Origin: CBDCWQ01 sp965223435
GTDB lineage: Bacteria > Myxococcota > Kuafuiibacteriia > Kuafuiibacteriales > Kuafuiibacteriaceae
NCBI GenBank assembly: GCA_965223435.1
Contig: CBDCWQ010000020.1
Coordinates: 1,121,364 to 1,185,363 of the forward strand
Reading direction: 5' to 3'
Length of the DNA stretch: 64,000 nucleotides
In this document: positions 17,178 to 25,501 of the stretch, one piece after another
Layout: each line of letters starts with the position of its first letter
Numbering within the stretch: the stretch's first letter is position 1
Position numbers and translations under genes: made by a program
The notes under the pieces: generated by a model
Seen by the model: only the letters and a program-made list of their open reading frames with translations
Databases searched by the model: none
What the model was told of the DNA's origin: nothing

Positions 17178-18140
17178 ATGGTTCGGCTGGATGTGCGGGG
17201 GCTGGGCGTTTCTGTGGGGGGCGTGTCCATCCTCTCTGGCGTCAATCTTTCGTTTTTCGGGGGGGAGTTGGTTTGTGTGCTCGGGCCTTCGGGGTCGGGA
17301 AAATCGACACTGCTTCGGGCGATGATTGGCTTCAAGCGCGCCGAAGGTGCGGTGCATCTTTGTGGAGAAGCATTGTTTGACCGTTTTGAGTCGCTGAAAC
17401 ATCTGATTGGCTACGTTCCCCAAGACGATGTGCTGCATCGCTCACTCACGCTTCAATCCGCGCTTCGGTACGCGGCTCGCCTGAGGTTGGATGCGGCGCA
17501 AACGGACCACGATGCGGTTGTGTCTCGAGTTCTTGGCGATGTAGGCCTCTTGCATCGGCGTCACGTTCGAATCCGCAACCTGTCTGGGGGGCAAAGACGA
17601 CGCGCGTCGCTGGCGATGGAACTGCTCGCAAAGCCCCCGGTCCTGGTCTTGGATGAGCCGACCAGCGGGCTCGATCCCGCCCTGGAATCGGAACTGATGG
17701 GGCTGTTTGGAGCGTTTCGAGATCGGGGCCATCTGGTGGTGTTGAGCACCCATATGCTGGCCTCGCTCGAATGTGTGGATTTGGTGGTCATGGTGGCTGG
17801 AGGCCGGGTGGTCTACGTCGGTCCGCCTGAACGCATGCGAGATTTCTTCGAGGCTGAAGACCTCCCGGCGATGTACCGTGATCTCAGTCGTCAAAATCCG
17901 GTTCGGTGGGCCCAAAAATTTGCTGCTTCTTCGGGACACCAGACCTTGGTGGAAGCGCGTCTGAATTCACCCCCGCCTCTGCTTCCGACGGGGGCGGGTC
18001 TCGGGCCGGTCGTGAAGCCGGGCCCCAAAGCGCCACGGGCCCAAGACGAAGAGGGGGCTCGTGAGGTCGATGCGGAACAAGAGCTCGCTCGCCTCAAGCG
18101 CGTGCACCAAGCGACCGGCCCCAAGAACGCGCCTGACTAA
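17178..18140 (+). CDS. ABC transporter ATP-binding protein (ABCG-like)
   Basis: The 320-residue ATPase shows Walker A GPSGSGKSTLL (about residues 34-44), the Q-loop in VPQDDVLHRSLT, the signature LSGGQRRRASLAMELL, Walker B VLVLDEPTSGLDP and the H-loop STH. The VPQDD...LT..L.YAARLRL pattern and the DEPTSGLD signature are typical of the ABCG/eye-pigment branch, which pairs with ABC-2-type permeases. A polar Pro/Arg-rich tail of about 85 residues follows the nucleotide-binding domain. It starts at ATG 17178, 14 bases after the vWA gene, and the permease follows at about 18396. The substrate is unknown. Confidence 0.9.
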   Translation: MVRLDVRGLGVSVGGVSILSGVNLSFFGGELVCVLGPSGSGKSTLLRAMIGFKRAEGAVHLCGEALFDRFESLKHLIGYVPQDDVLHRSLTLQSALRYAARLRLDAAQTDHDAVVSRVLGDVGLLHRRHVRIRNLSGGQRRRASLAMELLAKPPVLVLDEPTSGLDPALESELMGLFGAFRDRGHLVVLSTHMLASLECVDLVVMVAGGRVVYVGPPERMRDFFEAEDLPAMYRDLSRQNPVRWAQKFAASSGHQTLVEARLNSPPPLLPTGAGLGPVVKPGPKAPRAQDEEGAREVDAEQELARLKRVHQATGPKNAPD

Positions 18141-18395
18141 ACCCACGGCTCAGTTGCCTCGACCTTGTGCCCCACGATCGCCGAGTCCCAGCGAATGTTG
18201 GTTTCGGCCTTACGGGGCCGGGTCCGAAGTGCATTCGGCGCACCCGTTTCCCTCCGCTCACCGACACAACGCAAACGTCTTGAGATCAACGCAGGTGAGC
18301 TCCGAGTTTAGGGGACACCGAGGGCAAGACCCAAGATTTCGTTCTGCAGCCGAGGCCCTGCGGGGATTCTGGGGGCATCAAGGCTGGCGGCGTGC

Positions 18396-19163
18396 GTGCG
18401 CTTGGTTCACAATGGGGTTCTGGTGGCACATCGGTTTTCGATTGATCGCACGCAGTTGGGCGTCCTTTGCGACCGGTATCTTGATATCCTGCTGGGAGAC
18501 CCAAAGGGCTTGTTCCTGCTGGTGTTCCAAGCACCCCTGATCGCTTTTTTGGTGGTTGGGGTGTGGAGCAACATTTCGAGCGATACCCTGACGCTCTATT
18601 TTGTTCTGTGCCTTTCTGCCTTTTTCTTGGGCGCAGCCAACGGCTCGCGTGAAATTGTGAAGGAGCGAGCCATCTTCCTCAAAGAGAAGATGTTCGGGTT
18701 GTCGGTCGGCGCTTATGTGCTCTCTAAACTTGTGGTTCAGTCGCTTTTGGTTGCGGTGCAATCCTTTATCCTCACGGGCACCGTCCATTTTTTTGTCGGT
18801 TTTCGCATCCAGGTCGTTTGGGTCATGCTGGCGCTTGCCCTGTCACAGCTCGCGGGGGTGTCCCTTGGGCTGTTGGTTTCAGCCGGGGTGAAGAGTCCGG
18901 ACAAGGCCGTCATGGCTGTGCCCTTGTTGGTGATTCCGCAGATCTTGTTTTCCGACATCGTCCTTCGTCCTGGCGCTTTGAAGAACTGGGCTGGTATAGG
19001 GCAAAAAATGATGCCCGTTCATTGGTCGTACGCGTTCTTGAAGGAGCTTTGGGAGGCGGACGTGCGCCTCGGGCAGGCTCTTTTTGCGGTGTCGGTTCTC
19101 GGGCTGATGACCTACGGGTTCTTCTTGATGACCAACTTCGTCTTGTCCACTCAGGAATATTGA
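18396..19163 (+). CDS. ABC-2 type permease partner of ABCG-like ATPase
   Basis: This 255-residue protein has six predicted membrane helices. The first lies after RYLDILLGDPKGLFLLVFQAP, which matches the opening of ABCG-type membrane domains, followed by GAANGSREIVKERAIFLKEKMFGLS (the coupling segment) and later AVPLLVIPQILFSDIVL. It would form a transporter with the ATPase encoded upstream. The GTG at 18396 is the first in-frame start after a TAG at 18309; the true start is uncertain. The 255 bases before it contain no recognisable gene. Confidence 0.78.
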   Translation: MRLVHNGVLVAHRFSIDRTQLGVLCDRYLDILLGDPKGLFLLVFQAPLIAFLVVGVWSNISSDTLTLYFVLCLSAFFLGAANGSREIVKERAIFLKEKMFGLSVGAYVLSKLVVQSLLVAVQSFILTGTVHFFVGFRIQVVWVMLALALSQLAGVSLGLLVSAGVKSPDKAVMAVPLLVIPQILFSDIVLRPGALKNWAGIGQKMMPVHWSYAFLKELWEADVRLGQALFAVSVLGLMTYGFFLMTNFVLSTQEY

Positions 19164-19214
19164 GGGGACCGCTTCAATCGATGCATTTCATCAGGGCTAG
19201 GGGAATTCTGGGTA

Positions 19215-19697
19215 GTGAAGAAAACGGGTGTCATTCTGGGTGTTGTCGCGCTGCTGGTGGCTCTCGGGCTTTTGGTGCTTGCGGTTCCGGGCGGTGTGTC
19301 TATCGGTTTCCTTCACATGGGGAACGAAGATCGCGCATTCTTGCGCGACCGAACCGTCGATTTTCTCGAAGACATCAAGTTTAAGGACTTTTCGCGGGCT
19401 TCGACCTACCATTTGCCTGAGACTCAGGCTGCCAGAGACATCCCGAGTCTCATCCGCAAGGTCTTCATGGTGAAACATGAACTGCTCGACATTCAGAAGT
19501 ATCGGATTCTTGGGGTTGAAATGGATCGAAAACAGACGCGGGCCCGGGTTCGGGCGACGGTGGATTACAGGGTTCTGGGCGACAAACGCATTCGCGACAA
19601 CCTGGAGTCCGTGCGCGACGTAGAGATGCTCTTTTACTGGTTTCAACAAAAAGACAAAAGTTGGGTGATGGAGCTCGAATCTTCGCTGCGGCCGTAG
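19215..19697 (+). CDS. Hypothetical membrane-anchored protein
   Basis: The 160-residue protein has a strong N-terminal hydrophobic segment (VILGVVALLVALGLLVLAV) serving as a signal anchor. A small soluble domain of about 125 residues follows, containing FLEDIKFKDFSRASTYHLPETQ and later VRATVDYRVLGD, a layout like NTF2-like or DUF4864 accessory domains. I do not recognise the family. It begins with GTG 19215, 51 bases after the permease, and may be the last gene of the vWA-ABC group. A periplasmic role is likely. Confidence 0.65.
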   Translation: MKKTGVILGVVALLVALGLLVLAVPGGVSIGFLHMGNEDRAFLRDRTVDFLEDIKFKDFSRASTYHLPETQAARDIPSLIRKVFMVKHELLDIQKYRILGVEMDRKQTRARVRATVDYRVLGDKRIRDNLESVRDVEMLFYWFQQKDKSWVMELESSLRP

Positions 19698-19815
19698 CCA
19701 GGAAAATCTTCCTTTGGTAAAATGAGACTGCTTCTCATTCTCACCAGGGGCACATTGTTCCGGCGGGGCCTGGAACGGCCACCGAGACTGGTGTACGGGC
19801 GACAGGGGCGGCTTC

Positions 19816-22059
19816 GTGGACTCAGACAGCACTTTTTTTGTGGTGGTTTCTGTGTTGGCCGTCTTGGCGGGCGTGCTGGTGTGGCGTGTGCTTCATGCCC
19901 GTCGGCTGCATTCAGATGCGCGCCGGCTCAAGAGGTCTATTGAGCAGGAAACACACATTCCGGCCACCTTACACCCCGTGATCGATACCGGCGCATGCAT
20001 TGGAAGCCTTTCGTGCATCAAGGCCTGTCCCGAGGGGGATATTCTGGGCGTTGTTGCGGGGACCGCGCGGCTGATCGAGGGCGCCAACTGCATCGGCCAC
20101 GGGCGTTGTCATGCCGAATGTCCGGTCGACGCCATCAAGCTTGTTTTCGGAACCAGCGAACGCGGGATCGATTTGCCGGAGGTCGACGAGAACTTCGAAA
20201 GCGCTCGCAGCGGCGTGTTTGTGGTGGGCGAGCTCGGAGGCATGGGGCTGATTCGAAACGCGATCTCTCAGGGGCTAGAGGCGGCCGCTTTCATTGGGGA
20301 AAGCGGCCGAGCGCGCACGGGAAAGGCGGCGGTCGATGTGCTGATTGTCGGAGCCGGGCCCGGAGGCATTGGCGCTGCCATCGGTTGTACCCAGGCCGGT
20401 TTGCGTTTTCAGATCATTGATCAGGAGGTCAAAGGGGGGACGGTCGCGCACTATCCACGCCAGAAGATCGTGATGAGCGAACCGGTTCGAATTCCGGGCT
20501 ACGGGGTGTTTGGGAAGCGGTGGATGTCCAAAGAGGATCTGCTGGCGGGTTTTGACGTGCTCCTGAAGCATTTTCGCATCCGGGTGGAGGAGGGCGAGCG
20601 GGTGGTGGGCATCGAAGGTTCCCCGGGGGAATTTTTGGTCCGGACGGAACGTCACCAGTTTCAAGCCAAGCAGGTGATCTTGGCCATCGGCCGGCGGGGC
20701 TCGCCGCGGCGCCTCGGTGTTGAAGGAGAACACCTTGGCAAGGTGAGCTACCGACTGGTTGATCCCGAGCAATACGAGGGCCAAAGGGTGTTGGTGGTCG
20801 GCGGTGGTGACTCGGCCCTTGAGGCCGCTGTTGCGCTTGCCGAAAAAACGGACGCAGAGGTCTCCATCTCCTATCGAAAGCCTACATTCACGCGCTGTCG
20901 TGCTGCGAACCGCGAAAAGATAGACTCTTTGATCGCACAAGGGCGGGTGCGTGCCCTGATGTCCTCCAAGGTCCATCGGATAGACCCGGATGCGGTTACG
21001 GTTGCCCTGAACGAGCGGTCTGAACGTCTCCCAAACGACTATATTTTGATCTGTGCCGGCGGAGAATTGCCGCTTGCGTTTTTGAAGCAGACCGGCATCA
21101 GCTTGAAACGACACACCGGCGTGGAAGCGGTGCGCGCCCCGGTCGCTCTGCGCTCGTGGCGACATCGTGGGCAGGGACATCGGCCAAGTGCTGAGCTTGA
21201 GGCTGCCCGGGAACGTCGTTTTCACCGTCTTTTGTTTGCGCTGGGGTTGGCCATTACCGCGGCTTTGGCCATTTACGGTTACGAGTATTACCAGCTCTCG
21301 CCGCTCAAACGTCTGAAGTCGCCACTGCATGAGCACATGCGTTCCGCCGGAGATTTTGGTCACGGGGTGGGCATTGTTGCTACCTTGGTGATGCTCTCTA
21401 ATTTTGCTTACCCCATACGAAAGCGTTGGAAACGCTTAAAAGGGGCAGCGCCGATCAACCGGTGGCTGAGCTTTCACGTTTTTGTGGGTTTGATGTCACC
21501 CACGGTCATTTTGTTTCACGCCGCATTTCAGTCCCGAAACGCCATCGCCACGGCGACCTTTGTTTCATTGTTGGTGGTGGTCTCGACGGGGGTGGTTGGT
21601 CGATTCATTTACGGACTGGTGCCTACGGCTCAAGGGAAAACGGTGGAGCTCGGTGAAATGCTGGGTCAGGTGGAGCGGCTCAAAGGGGCACTTCAGTCAA
21701 GGATCGGTGACCATTCTGCTTTTGCTGAGGTTAAGCGAGTGTTAAAAGCCGTGGGCAAAGGCCAAGAAAAAGCGCTCCCCGAGCTGGTGCTTGCGTATCC
21801 GCTGCATCTATTGAAAACGCGTGTTGTTCTTTGGCCGCTCCGCTCTTCTTTCCCGGACAAGTCCGTGTACCGCCAATTCAAGAAGGATTTTGTTCGTCTT
21901 TTGAGGGTTCAAATTCAAGTGGAGTTTTACGGGGGACTTCGGAACTTTCTCTCATGGTGGCGCGTGATTCATGTGGTTCTCGCGGTGTTCTTGGTCGTGG
22001 TCATTGCCTTACACATCGCAGTCTCCCTATACCTGGGTTATGGGTGGATTCTTTTTTAA
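19816..22059 (+). CDS. Membrane fusion: ferredoxin-like, flavoprotein reductase and haem-b-type membrane domain
   Basis: This 747-residue chain has an N-terminal helix (about 6-25), two ferredoxin-like cysteine motifs (Cys61/67/71 and Cys92/98/102, each CP-ended but lacking the second Cys) and an FAD domain with IVGAGPGGIGAA (178-188). An NAD(P) domain with VLVVGGGDSALEAA and a C-terminal membrane part of about five helices follow. That part has histidines in FGHGVGIVA, HVFVGLMSPTVILFHAAF, IHVVLAVF and ALHIAVS that could bind haem b. Thioredoxin-reductase-like CxxC is absent. It should pass electrons from NAD(P)H to the membrane. The downstream multihaem cytochromes are its likely partners, now separated by an insertion element four bases after the stop. 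Confidence 0.85.
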   Translation: MDSDSTFFVVVSVLAVLAGVLVWRVLHARRLHSDARRLKRSIEQETHIPATLHPVIDTGACIGSLSCIKACPEGDILGVVAGTARLIEGANCIGHGRCHAECPVDAIKLVFGTSERGIDLPEVDENFESARSGVFVVGELGGMGLIRNAISQGLEAAAFIGESGRARTGKAAVDVLIVGAGPGGIGAAIGCTQAGLRFQIIDQEVKGGTVAHYPRQKIVMSEPVRIPGYGVFGKRWMSKEDLLAGFDVLLKHFRIRVEEGERVVGIEGSPGEFLVRTERHQFQAKQVILAIGRRGSPRRLGVEGEHLGKVSYRLVDPEQYEGQRVLVVGGGDSALEAAVALAEKTDAEVSISYRKPTFTRCRAANREKIDSLIAQGRVRALMSSKVHRIDPDAVTVALNERSERLPNDYILICAGGELPLAFLKQTGISLKRHTGVEAVRAPVALRSWRHRGQGHRPSAELEAARERRFHRLLFALGLAITAALAIYGYEYYQLSPLKRLKSPLHEHMRSAGDFGHGVGIVATLVMLSNFAYPIRKRWKRLKGAAPINRWLSFHVFVGLMSPTVILFHAAFQSRNAIATATFVSLLVVVSTGVVGRFIYGLVPTAQGKTVELGEMLGQVERLKGALQSRIGDHSAFAEVKRVLKAVGKGQEKALPELVLAYPLHLLKTRVVLWPLRSSFPDKSVYRQFKKDFVRLLRVQIQVEFYGGLRNFLSWWRVIHVVLAVFLVVVIALHIAVSLYLGYGWILF

Positions 22060-22060
22060 A

Positions 22061-22393
22061 CTAGTGCTCGAGATCGGAAGTCCGTTCCGGGTTTTCTGCG
22101 ATAGGCGTGAGTGTCCAGGGGAAATTCTCCAAGACCATCCTCACCAAGGGCTTAAGATTGTCTCGGAAAGGCGTTCGTTCCCAGCGACCAGAGTAGTTCG
22201 CCATGTCAAGGCACCAAAGATGCACCGTGTCACGACGAAGGCGAAAGTGCTTGACGGGATCGCGCTCTGGTCCAGACTCGACGATGACCGCAACGCCATG
22301 TTTACGGGCGCGGAGATGCTTGGCGCCCGCGGCGTGTAAAACCTCTTCCACGAGCGTGGCGTCTCTGGACTCAGCTTTGGGTTTGGCGGGCAT
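22061..22393 (-). CDS. IS-borne small accessory protein
   Basis: The 110-residue protein lies downstream of the transposase on the same strand, 17 bases after its stop, inside the insertion element. Features are a basic N-terminus, AGAKHLRARKHGVAVIV, then VHLWCLDMANYSGRW and NLKPLVRMVLENFPWTLTPI. The amino-acid composition looks coded rather than random, and the last residues lie in the terminal repeat; the stop TAG uses the TA target duplication. I do not recognise the family. It may aid or regulate transposition, or be a passenger. Confidence 0.55.
   Translation of the reverse strand: MPAKPKAESRDATLVEEVLHAAGAKHLRARKHGVAVIVESGPERDPVKHFRLRRDTVHLWCLDMANYSGRWERTPFRDNLKPLVRMVLENFPWTLTPIAENPERTSDLEH
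22064..22094. repeat. IS630 left terminal inverted repeat
   Basis: Pairs with 23560-23590 (reverse complement). GT at the tip and the blocks CGGAAGTCCG and TCCGGGTTT match exactly; the bases between tip and first block are poorly conserved. Confidence 0.8.
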
Positions 22394-22410
22394 GATCAGG
22401 CACCGACCGA

Positions 22411-23523
22411 CTACGCGGCCAGACGCTGCTCATTTTGTAACTTATCGGTCCTCCATGTCCAGCGAAACGGGTGACCCTCATACCGGTTCCAGTGCTTGAT
22501 GAAGCCCACCACGCGTTTCGCCTGCACCCGGTGTGAAGAGAAATCGCCATATTTGAGGATGCGTCGGTGCAGGATAGAGAACCAGATCTCGACTTGGTTC
22601 ATCCAGGACGCGTGCTTTGGGGTATATACGAAGTGAAAACGATGCCCATGCCGGCGGTTGAAAGCCTTCCATCGTTCTGCCCGACCGTCATAGTGCGTAT
22701 TGAGATTGTCCCACACCACATAAATCTTCTTATCCGAGTATTTGCGGGCCAGTTCGTTCATGAATGAAACGAGGGCATCGGCGCTTCGGTGGGGAACCAC
22801 ACGGCCCAAGACCCGGCCTGTTTTTACGTTGAAGGCAGCCAACAGGCACTGGGTGCCGTGGCGTTTGTACTCGTACTCGTAGCGCACCGAGCCATCAAAG
22901 GGATTCCGGTGCGTCGGGCTTTTTCGCTCAAGCACTTGCATGGGTTTTTCGTCTACGCACACCACCACTGCATCCTTTGGAGGACGGAGGTACAGTCGAC
23001 AAATACGTTTGGCCTTCGCGAGGAAATTCGCGTCGGAGGATTTCAACCATTGGCGAACCCTATGGGGGCGCAGGTTCTCGAACCGGAGAATTCGGCCCAC
23101 CTCGCTCACACTGATTCGGCAACCCGTAGACGACTCCAGGGCATCTGCCAGCGCTCTATACGTCCAAAGATCTCGAAAAGGCGCTGGATGTTCATCCTCG
23201 TCTGGGCGGTGACAAGCGAGTTGGACCAACTGACACCTCATCTCCACTGGGATCTGCGCGGGGCGCCCAGACCGCGCTCCGTCTTGTAGGCTCTCGACGC
23301 TGGGGTTTTCGGAGAAACGCCGCTTCCACTTCCTCACGGTTCTTCCCGTGACACTGAGCCGCCTTGCGATCTCCGCCGTGCCCATGCCCTGCCGCGCCAT
23401 CAACACCATCTGGGCCCGCACAACGACTCCGTGCGGAGCACGTTGGCGACGAACGAGAAACCTCAAATCCCTCCGAACTCGACGTGGGATCACAAGCTTC
23501 TTCGCTGCCGGCCCTGGGCTCAT
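22411..23523 (-). CDS. IS630-family DDE transposase
   Basis: This 370-residue transposase has an N-terminal helix-turn-helix (MGTAEIARRLSVTGRTVRKWKRRF). The catalytic acidic residues lie in VCVDEKPMQ, VVWDNLNTHY and NQVEIWFSILHRR, the standard IS630 DD34E-type arrangement. The length and motifs are complete, so it looks active. It is transcribed from the cytochrome side toward the flavoprotein gene and is followed by the small accessory gene. Confidence 0.92.
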   Translation of the reverse strand: MSPGPAAKKLVIPRRVRRDLRFLVRRQRAPHGVVVRAQMVLMARQGMGTAEIARRLSVTGRTVRKWKRRFSENPSVESLQDGARSGRPAQIPVEMRCQLVQLACHRPDEDEHPAPFRDLWTYRALADALESSTGCRISVSEVGRILRFENLRPHRVRQWLKSSDANFLAKAKRICRLYLRPPKDAVVVCVDEKPMQVLERKSPTHRNPFDGSVRYEYEYKRHGTQCLLAAFNVKTGRVLGRVVPHRSADALVSFMNELARKYSDKKIYVVWDNLNTHYDGRAERWKAFNRRHGHRFHFVYTPKHASWMNQVEIWFSILHRRILKYGDFSSHRVQAKRVVGFIKHWNRYEGHPFRWTWRTDKLQNEQRLAA

Positions 23524-23559
23524 GTCTATAAGATCACGCCCGGCCTGATTTTATTCCCG

Positions 23560-23590
23560 AAACCCGGATCGGACTTCCGGCAAGGGGTAC
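23560..23590. repeat. IS630 right terminal inverted repeat
   Basis: Reverse complement of the left end over the blocks AAACCCGGA and CGGACTTCCG. It is followed by the TA target duplication at 23591-23592. Confidence 0.8.
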
Positions 23591-23659
23591 TAGAGCACCT
23601 CTCACAGCCACCACTGCTCTTTTCGGTTTTGGTCCCCTTGTTGGCTTCGCCTCGCGCGA

Positions 23660-23707
23660 TGACCGCAAAAGCACTCGCCGACAGCCTCAGGCGAGGTTAT
23701 AGGGGTG
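23660..23707 (+). repeat. Dispersed intergenic repeat, copy 2
   Basis: Aligns without gaps to 1373-1420 (blocks TGACCGCAAAA, CACTCGCC, AGCCTCA, AGGTTAT). Here it also contains a CTCGCC/GGCGAG stem and ends 6 bases before the cytochrome start codon, so it may carry the promoter or leader of the cytochrome operon. Confidence 0.5.
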
Positions 23708-23713
23708 CTCGAG

Positions 23714-25501
23714 ATGCGGATTGGGGTTTCGTTGATTGGGTTGTGGGTCGGTTTGGTCGCGGGTCCCCTGTCGGGTCGGGCGCAGTTGTTTTCTCCCGGC
23801 AAGCTTTCTCGTGATCATGCGCATCTTGAAGGTTTGGAGAATTGCACCCAATGTCATCAAGCCGGGCAGCGTTTGGCGGAGCAACTTTGTCTGAAGTGTC
23901 ACCGCGAAATCGACGTTCGCGTTCGGGCGAAGACTGGGTACCATGGGCGCCTCGCGCCTTCAAAGCGGGCGTGCGAGGCATGCCATCGTGAGCACCAGGG
24001 GCGTGATTTTCGGGTCATCGACTGGGTTGAAGAGCGTTTCCGCCACCAAGAAACCGGATGGCTTCTTCGAGGGGCGCACCAAAAGGTTCGGTGCCGAGCA
24101 TGCCATCAAAAGAAGTTGGTTAGGGACAAATCACTGAGGGCACTTTTGAAACGGCCCAAGAAAAAGAGAACATTTTTGGGGCTGGGCACCCGGTGTGTAG
24201 CCTGCCATTTTGACGAGCACCGGGGTCAAACGAGCTCGGAGTGCACCAAGTGCCACGATGACAAGCGGTGGAAGCCTGCCTCGAAGTTTGATCACCAAAA
24301 AACAAAGTTTGCCCTTCGTGGAAAGCACCGCAGCGTCGAATGTGCCCAATGTCATCCCGAGGAAACCGACAATAAGGTTGCGGTGAATACTCTGGATGCC
24401 CACAACCAAACGTTCTTGCGGTTTGCGCCGGTAGAGCATGGCGAGTGCGCCAGCTGTCACGAGGACCCTCATCAAGGAAGGTTCGGTTCTTCGTGTTCGG
24501 ATTGCCATGTGGAGACGGGCTGGAAACGGATGAAAACCAGAGTCAAAAAAAGCAGGCTTTTTCACGATAGAACGCGGTACCCGTTGCGCGGAGAACACCG
24601 CAAGGTGGCGTGTCGAGCTTGCCATGGACCGTTTTTGGGTCAAAAAGCTATCTTTCGAGGCTTGGCTTTTTCGCGTTGCAAAGATTGCCATGACGATGCC
24701 CACCTCGGTCAGCTTTCGTCCGACTGTGTTCAGTGCCATACGGTGAACGCTTTTATGCCCGCCCAGTACGGGAGCGAGGAGCACAAGAAGACGCGGTATC
24801 CGCTTGAGGGTGCGCATGAAGCCGTGGCTTGCACCCAGTGCCATCCAACAGAACAGAACTTAAAGGCCAAAAAGGTGTCTAAAATGAGACGCCGCGCAAA
24901 AAGGAAAAGGCGACGCCTTTTGGTGAGCCGGACGGTTTTTAAGCTGCCCGAAGTGAAGGGTGCCTGCGAAACCTGCCATCAAGATCCTCACGAAGCACAG
25001 TTTCGCCATGACGGGGCCGAAAAAGCCTGTGTTGTCTGCCACAAAACAAGTTCTTTCAGAGACCTTTCATTTGATCACAACGTCGACAGTCGCTTTTTGC
25101 TTGAAGGCCGGCACCAAGATGTTGCTTGTCGGGCGTGTCATTTCAACAATAAGCGCGGAGTGACTCGGTTTCGCCCCCTGGATGTGCGTTGTGGATCCTG
25201 CCACTCGGATGTGCACGGGGGGCAGTTTGAGAGGACGAAGAAGGGGGCGTGGTCCAAACGCCCGTGTGGGTCATGCCACAGTGTATCTGGTTTCCGAGTT
25301 TTGAAGTTCGACCACCAGGACCCCAAGCAGACGCGTTTCATTCTGTCTGGCCGGCACCAAGAGCTTGAGTGTGGTGCTTGTCATCGTTTGGTCTCGGCCG
25401 GCGATGGGCCTAAGGTCCGCAAGTATCGTGGTGTACCGTTGCGGTGCGAGGGGTGCCACGCCGATTTTCACGAGGGCGCTTTTAGGGGATACGAACCATG
25501 A
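23714..25501 (+). CDS. Periplasmic 20-haem c-type cytochrome
   Basis: The 595-residue protein has a signal peptide (IGVSLIGLWVGLVAGPLSGRA) and twenty CxxCH haem-binding motifs, by my count of the translation. Many sit in a repeated unit of the type F-H-x(3-4)-F-x-L-x-G-x-H-x2-V-x-C-x2-CH, so the protein is a multiply duplicated cytochrome c3-like wire. There is no lipobox and no membrane segment beyond the signal, so it should be soluble in the periplasm. ATG 23714 is chosen over the GTG at 23705 because the signal sequence starts there. Its stop overlaps the next cytochrome start (ATGA), indicating tight coupling. It would accept electrons from the membrane fusion encoded before the IS element. 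Confidence 0.9.
   Translation: MRIGVSLIGLWVGLVAGPLSGRAQLFSPGKLSRDHAHLEGLENCTQCHQAGQRLAEQLCLKCHREIDVRVRAKTGYHGRLAPSKRACEACHREHQGRDFRVIDWVEERFRHQETGWLLRGAHQKVRCRACHQKKLVRDKSLRALLKRPKKKRTFLGLGTRCVACHFDEHRGQTSSECTKCHDDKRWKPASKFDHQKTKFALRGKHRSVECAQCHPEETDNKVAVNTLDAHNQTFLRFAPVEHGECASCHEDPHQGRFGSSCSDCHVETGWKRMKTRVKKSRLFHDRTRYPLRGEHRKVACRACHGPFLGQKAIFRGLAFSRCKDCHDDAHLGQLSSDCVQCHTVNAFMPAQYGSEEHKKTRYPLEGAHEAVACTQCHPTEQNLKAKKVSKMRRRAKRKRRRLLVSRTVFKLPEVKGACETCHQDPHEAQFRHDGAEKACVVCHKTSSFRDLSFDHNVDSRFLLEGRHQDVACRACHFNNKRGVTRFRPLDVRCGSCHSDVHGGQFERTKKGAWSKRPCGSCHSVSGFRVLKFDHQDPKQTRFILSGRHQELECGACHRLVSAGDGPKVRKYRGVPLRCEGCHADFHEGAFRGYEP

Larger units (their letters stand above)
22064..23590. mobile_element. 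IS630-family insertion sequence, 1527 bp
   Basis: The element starts at 22064 (GTGCTCGAG) and ends at 23590, flanked on both sides by TA (22062-22063 and 23591-23592), the target duplicated by IS630/Tc1-type transposition. Its ends are inverted repeats sharing CGGAAGTCCG and TCCGGGTTT blocks. It encodes an intact DDE transposase (minus strand) and a 110-residue second protein. It lies between the flavo-membrane fusion gene and the multihaem cytochrome genes and probably separates one operon into two. Confidence 0.85.
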
